DNA from: Hippasteria phrygiana
Taxonomy: Eukaryota > Echinodermata > Asteroidea > Valvatida > Goniasteridae
Direction: 5' to 3'
NCBI GenBank assembly: GCA_037893225.1
Contig: JAZGUH010000103.1
Location: forward strand, 2,542,001-2,606,000
DNA length: 64,000 bases
The position numbers and the translations under genes are program-made. Below are positions 59,237 through 64,000 of the stretch, piece by piece. How positions within the stretch are numbered: position 1 is the stretch's first letter; every line of letters begins with the position of its first letter. The notes under the pieces were generated by a model, which was not told the origin of the DNA, made no database searches, and worked only from the letters and a program-made list of their open reading frames with translations.

Positions 59237-61575
59237 CCCTGTTCATAATTGAATGGGACATTGACCAAATCCAGCAATTTTCACACGTATGGGTAGCTTA
59301 GATATAGCGCAACAGTTTCAGACCATCACAAGCTTCACAGCGTTAGAACTCTTCGAGAAAATTCAAACCTCGCAACAAATTTCTTTCTGTGAACCCTGTG
59401 TGCGTTCTCCCGTTTACTGCATTGTGGCTGCTTAACGTTTGCCAAATTTTCAGATGAACACCCCTCCTTTCCCTGTTCATAATTGAATGGGATATTGACC
59501 AAATCCAGTAATTTTTACACGTATGGGTAGCTTAGATCTAGCGCAACAATTTGAGACCATCGCCAGCTTCACAGGGTTAGAACTCTTCGAGAAAATTCAA
59601 ACCTCGCAACTAATTTCTTTCTGTAAACTCTGTGTGCGTTCTCCCGTTTGCTGCATTGTGGCTGCTTAACGTTTGCCAAATTTTCAGATGAACGCCCCTC
59701 CTTTCCCTGTTCATAATTGAATGGGACATTGACCAAATCCAGCAATTTTCATACGTATGGGTAGCTTAGATATAGCGCAACAGTTTCAGACCATCACAAG
59801 CTTTACAGCGTTAGAACTCTTCGAGAAAATTCAAACCTCGCAAATAAGTGTTTCCCATGAACTCCGTGTGCGTTCTCCCGTTTACTGCATTGTGACTGCT
59901 TAACGTTTGCCAAATTTTCAGATGAACACCCCTCCTTTCCCTGTTCATAATTGAATGGGATATTGACCAAATCCAGTATTTTTTACACGTATGGGTAGCT
60001 TAGATCTAGCGCAACAATTTGAGACCATCGCCAGCTTCACAGCGTTAGAACTCTTCGAGAAAATTCAAACCTCGCAACTAATTTCTTTCTGTAAACTCTG
60101 TGTGCGTTCTCCCGTTTGCTGCATTGTGGCTGCTTAACGTTTGCCAAATTTCCAGATGAACGCCCCTCCTTTCCCTGTTCATAATTGAATGGGACATTGA
60201 CCAAATCCAGCAATTTTCACACGTATGGGTAGCTTAGATATAGCGCAACAGTTTCAGACCATCACAAGCTTCACAGCGTTAGAACTCTTCGAGAAAATTC
60301 AAACCTCGCAACAAATTTCTTTCTGTGAACCCTGTGTGCGTTCTCCCGTTTACTGCATTGTGGCTGCTTAACGTTTGCCAAATTTTCAGATGAACACCCC
60401 TCCTTTCCCTGTTCATAATTGAATGGGATATTGACCAAATCCAGTAATTTTTACACGTATGGGTAGCTTAGATCTAGCGCAACAATTTGAGACCATCGCC
60501 AGCTTCACAGGGTTAGAACTCTTCGAGAAAATTCAAACCTCGCAACTAATTTCTTTCTGTAAACTCTGTGTGCGTTCTCCCGTTTGCTGCATTGTGGCTG
60601 CTTAACGTTTGCCAAATTTTCAGATGAACGCCCCTCCTTTCCCTGTTCATAATTGAATGGGACATTGACCAAATCCAGCAATTTTCATACGTATGGGTAG
60701 CTTAGATATAGCGCAACAGTTTCAGACCATCACAAGCTTCACAGCGTTAGAACTCTTCGAGAAAATTCAAACCTCGCAACTAAGTGTTTCCCATGAACTC
60801 CGTGTGCGTTCTCCCGTTTACTGCATTGTGACTGCTTAACGTTTGCCAAATTTTTAAATGAACGCCCCTCCTTTCCCTGTTCATAATTGAATGGTATATT
60901 GACCAAATCCAGTTATTTTTACACTTATGGGTAGCTAAGATCTAGCGCAACAATTTGAGACCATCGCCAGCTTCACAGCGTTAGAACTCTTCGAGAAAAT
61001 TCAAACCTCGCAACTAATTTCTTTCTGTGAACTCTGTGTGCCTTCTCCCGTTTACTGCATTGTGGCTGCTTAACGTTTGCCAAATTTTCAGATGAACGCC
61101 CCTCCTTTCCCTGTTCATAATTGAATGGTATATTGACCAAATCCAGTAATTTTTACACGTATGGGTAGCGTAGATATAGCGCAACAATTTCAGACCATCG
61201 CCAGCTTCACAGTGTTAGAACTCTTCGAGAAAAATCAAACCTCGCATCAAATTTCTTCCTGTGAACTCTGTGTGCGTTCTTCCGTTTACTGCATTGTGAC
61301 TGCTTAACGTTTGCCACATTTTCAGATGAACGCCACTCCTTTCCCTGTTCATAATTGAATGGGATATTGACCAAATCCAGTAATTTTCACACGTATGGGT
61401 AGCTTAGATCTAGCGCAACAATTTGAGACCATCGTTAGCTTCATAGCGTGAGAACTCTTCGAGAAAATTCAAACCTCGCAACAAATTGTTCCCATGAACT
61501 CTGTGTGCGTTCTCCCGTTTACTGCATTGTGACTGCTTAACGTTTGCCAAATTTTCAGATGAACGCCCCTCCTTT
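59237..61575. repeat. Block V contracted unit, 10-mer (2,339 bp)
   Basis: The order is X-V-Y-W-X-V-Y-S-U-N. One whole tetramer, (S/W)-X-V-Y of 936 bp, is missing compared with the 14-mer. Private changes are cgcaaataagtg near 59840, aatttccag near 60150 and gtagctaagatc near 60930. Confidence 0.93.
61343..61575. repeat. Class N monomer (233 bp)
   Basis: It closes the 10-mer. It is followed by an E-start monomer (gttcgaaattg) instead of X, so the junction differs from the two earlier N copies. Confidence 0.92.
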
Positions 61576-64000
61576 CCCTGTTCGAAATTGAATGGTATAT
61601 TGACCAAATCCAGTAATTTTCACACGTATGGGTACCTTAGATCTAGCGCAACAATTTGAGACCATCGCCAGCTTCACAGCGTTAGAACTCTTCGAGAAAA
61701 TTCAAACCTCGCAACAAATTTCTTTCTGTGAACCCTGTGTGCGTTCTCCCGTTTACTGCATTGTGGCTGCTTAACGTTTGCCAAATTTTCAGATGAACAC
61801 CCCTCCTTTCCCTGTTCATAATTGAATGGGATATTGACCAAATCCAGTATTTTTTACACGTATGGGTAGCTTAGATCTAGCGCAACAATTTGAGACCATC
61901 GCCAGCTTCACAGCGTTAGAACTCTTCGAGAAAATTCAAACCTCGCAACTAATTTCTTTCTGTAAACTCTGTGTGCGTTCTCCCGTTTGCTGCATTGTGG
62001 CTGCTTAACGTTTGCCAAATTTTCAGATGAACGCCCCTCCTTTCCCTGTTCATAATTGAATGGGACATTGACCAAATCCAGCAATTTTCACACGTATGGG
62101 TAGCTTAGATATAGCGCAACAGTTTCAGACCATCACAAGCTTCACAGCGTTAGAACTCTTCGAGAAAATTCAAACCTCGCAACAAATTTCTTTCTGTGAA
62201 CCCTGTGTGCGTTCTCCCGTTTACTGCATTGTGGCTGCTTAACGTTTGCCAAATTTTCAGATGAACACCCCTCCTTTCCCTGTTCATAATTGAATGGGAT
62301 ATTGACCAAATCCAGTAATTTTTACACGTATGGGTAGCTTAGATCTAGCGCAACAATTTGAGACCATCGCCAGCTTCACAGGGTTAGAACTCTTCGAGAA
62401 AATTCAAACCTCGCAACTAATTTCTTTCTGTAAACTCTGTGTGCGTTCTCCCGTTTGCTGCATTGTGGCTGCTTAACGTTTGCCAAATTTTCAGATGAAC
62501 GCCCCTCCTTTCCCTGTTCATAATTGAATGGGACATTGACCAAATCCAGCAATTTTCATACGTATGGGTAGCTTAGATATAGCGCAACAGTTTCAGACCA
62601 TCACAAGCTTCACAGCGTTAGAACTCTTCGAGAAAATTCAAACCTCGCAACTAAGTGTTTCCCATGAACTCCGTGTGCGTTCTCCCGTTTACTGCATTGT
62701 GACTGCTTAACGTTTGCCAAATTTTCAGATGAACACCCCTCCTTTCCCTGTTCATAATTTAATGGGATATTGACCAAATCCAGTATTTTTTACACGTATG
62801 GGTAGCTTAGATCTAGCGCAACAATTTGAGACCATCGCCAGCTTCACAGCGTTAGAACTCTTCGAGAAAATTCAAACCTCGCAACTAATTTCTTTCTGTA
62901 AACTCTGTGTGCGTTCTCCCGTTTGCTGCATTGTGGCTGCTTAACGTTTGCCAAATTTTCAGATGAACGCCCCTCCTTTCCCTGTTCATAATTGAATGGG
63001 ACATTGACCAAATCCAGCAATTTTCACACGTATGGGTAGCTTAGATATAGCGCAACAGTTTCAGACCATCACAAGCTTCACAGCGTTAGAACTCTTCGAG
63101 AAAATTCAAACCTCGCAACAAATTTCTTTCTGTGAACCCTGTGTGCGTTCTCCCGTTTACTGCATTGTGGCTGCTTAACGTTTGCCAAATTTTCAGATGA
63201 ACACCCCTCCTTTCCCTGTTCATAATTGAATGGGATATTGACCAAATCCAGTAATTTTTACACGTATGGGTAGCTTAGATCTAGCGCAACAATTTGAGAC
63301 CATCGCCAGCTTCACAGGGTTAGAACTCTTCGAGAAAATTCAAACCTCGCAACTAATTTCTTTCTGTAAACTCTGTGTGCGTTCTCCCGTTTGCTGCATT
63401 GTGGCTGCTTAACGTTTGCCAAATTTTCAGATGAACGCCCCTCCTTTCCCTGTTCATAATTGAATGGGACATTGACCAAATCCAGCAATTTTCATACGTA
63501 TGGGTAGCTTAGATATAGCGCAACAGTTTCAGACCATCACAAGCTTCACAGCGTTAGAACTCTTCGAGAAAATTCAAACCTCGCAACTAAGTGTTTCCCA
63601 TGAACTCCGTGTGCGTTCTCCCGTTTACTGCATTGTGACTGCTTAACGTTTGCCAAATTTTTAAATGAACGCCCCTCCTTTCCCTGTTCATAATTGAATG
63701 GTATATTCACCAAATCCAGTTATTTTTACACTGATGGGTAGCTTAGATCTAGCGCAACAATTTGAGACCATCGCCAGCTTCACAGCGTTAGAACTCTTCG
63801 AGAAAATTCAAACCTCGCAACTAATTTCTTTCTGTGAACTCTGTGTGCCTTCTCCCGTTTACTGCATTGTGGCTGCTTAACGTTTGCCAAATTTTCAGAT
63901 GAACGCCCCTCCTTTCCCTGTTCATAATTGAATGGTATATTGACCAAATCCAGTAATTTTTACACGTATGGGTAGCGTAGATATAGCGCAACAATTTCAG
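61576..64000. repeat. Block V partial unit, (E/F)-W-X-V-Y-W-X-V-Y-S-U...
   Basis: Ten full monomers start at 61576, 61810, 62044, 62278, 62512, 62746, 62980, 63214, 63448 and 63682, then 85 bases of a U at 63916. S at 63682 has two private changes, tattcacc for tattgacc and acactgatg for acacttatg. The first removes a TGA and the second creates no stop, which lengthens the plus-strand frame at 63698-63880. Confidence 0.92.

Larger units (their letters stand above)
1..64000. repeat. Satellite DNA array, 234-bp monomer, 274 full copies, one orientation
   Basis: Every part of the window aligns to one monomer of about 234 bp. Starts marked by ccctgttcat fall at 1, 235, 469, 703, 937, 1171 and so on to 63916. 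Landmarks in monomer coordinates are: dyad TTCATAATTGAA (6-17), tattgaccaaatcca (22-36), acgtatgggtagc (about 49-61), usual BglII site AGATCT within TAGATCTA (63-70), gttagaactcttcgag (about 106-121), the most variable segment (about 139-160), gtgtgcgttct (162-172) and ctgcttaacgtt (192-203). The last was present in nearly every copy read. Summing 231 monomers of 234, 32 of 233, ten of 217 and one of 235 bp reproduces the final monomer start exactly, so there is no room for an insertion. No reversed copy was seen. Base composition of one typical copy is 99 G+C in 234. The family was not recognised. Satellite identity is certain; chromosomal location is inference. Confidence 0.98.
50583..64000. 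repeat. Block V: tetramer-based 14-mer HOR (X-V-Y-W/S with S-U-N)
   Basis: X is a B/F fusion (cagcaattttcacac, cagtttcag, accatcacaagctt, then ctttctgtgaaccctg and gaacacccc). V has cagggttag with gtaaactc. Y is B-like with ttcatacg and aagtgtttcccatg. W has cagtatttttta. S has cagttatttttacacttatg. U has gcgtagatata with cacagtgttag. N is 233 bp. The Y mark ttcatacg recurs at spacings of 936, 936, 1403, 936, 936, 1403, 936, 1871 and 936 bp from about 53201 to 63494. The block reaches the window end inside a U monomer that starts at 63916. Confidence 0.92.

Noticed and set aside
63698..63880. 60-codon plus-strand frame
   Set aside because: It is the same repeat frame lengthened upstream because tattcacc replaces tattgacc and removes a TGA in this one S monomer.
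1..64000. CRISPR array
   Set aside because: The repeats abut directly with no unique spacers, the unit is 234 bp rather than about 30 bp, and no cas genes are present.
1..64000. CENP-B box (nTTCGnnnnAnnCGGGn)
   Set aside because: cTTCGagaaA in the plus strand matches only the first half. On the minus strand, the stretch around gcagtaaaCGGG matches the A and CGGG end but not TTCG, with about six of nine core positions at best. The gttcttccg classes destroy even the CGGG.
1..64000. Splice-acceptor-like tttgccaaattttcag followed by atgaacg in each monomer
   Set aside because: The pyrimidine tract is weak and no matching donor of the GTRAGT type or long open frame follows. Several classes change it (cagaagaacg, ttttaaat, ttgcag) without apparent constraint.
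1..64000. Transposon or retroelement fragments
   Set aside because: Exact length bookkeeping of the monomers leaves no inserted sequence. No terminal repeats, poly(A) tract or enzyme motif was seen.
1..64000. Telomere repeats or ribosomal spacer
   Set aside because: No short G-rich tandem repeat such as TTAGG, TTAGGG or TTTAGGG runs, and no rRNA sequence, appears in the window.

Overview
The whole 64,000-base window is one uninterrupted head-to-tail satellite DNA array. No gene, RNA gene, transposon, CRISPR array or unique sequence can be supported in it. With each monomer taken to start at the string ccctgttcat (the window happens to begin there), I count 274 complete monomers plus 85 bases of a 275th. 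About 231 are 234 bp, 32 are 233 bp, 10 are 217 bp and one is 235 bp. These lengths add up exactly to the start of the last partial monomer at 63916. All copies read in the same direction, and the array runs off both window ends. A typical monomer is about 42% G+C.

The monomers are not random variants. They fall into recurring classes, to which I give local letters (they match no database), and these recur in fixed order as higher-order repeats (HORs). The array is a series of blocks. Block I (1-15627) has 9- and 11-monomer units of order A/L-B-C-D-E-F-G-H-I, with or without J-K. Block II (15628-20538) is a shuffled zone rich in chimeric monomers. Block III (20539-31183) has an 8-monomer, 1,855-bp unit and a tandem 3,008-bp duplication. 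Block IV (31184-50582) uses a different class set (a-h) in 4-, 6- and 14-monomer units of about 935, 1,402 and 3,272 bp. Block V (50583-64000) has a 14-monomer, 3,275-bp unit built from tetramers. Chimeric monomers at many junctions point to repeated in-register unequal exchange or gene conversion.

The window suggests a eukaryotic chromosome, in a large heterochromatic satellite domain (centromeric, pericentromeric or subtelomeric; the sequence does not say which). I do not recognise the monomer and cannot name the species. CpG is not depleted (10 seen against about 10 expected in one hand-counted monomer), which weakly favours a lineage with little germline CpG methylation, such as many invertebrates.

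Short open reading frames of 60-120 codons occur throughout, but they are by-products of the repeat. The 234-bp length is divisible by three, and 217-, 233- and 235-bp monomers or a lost stop extend frames that are otherwise closed. None is annotated as a gene.
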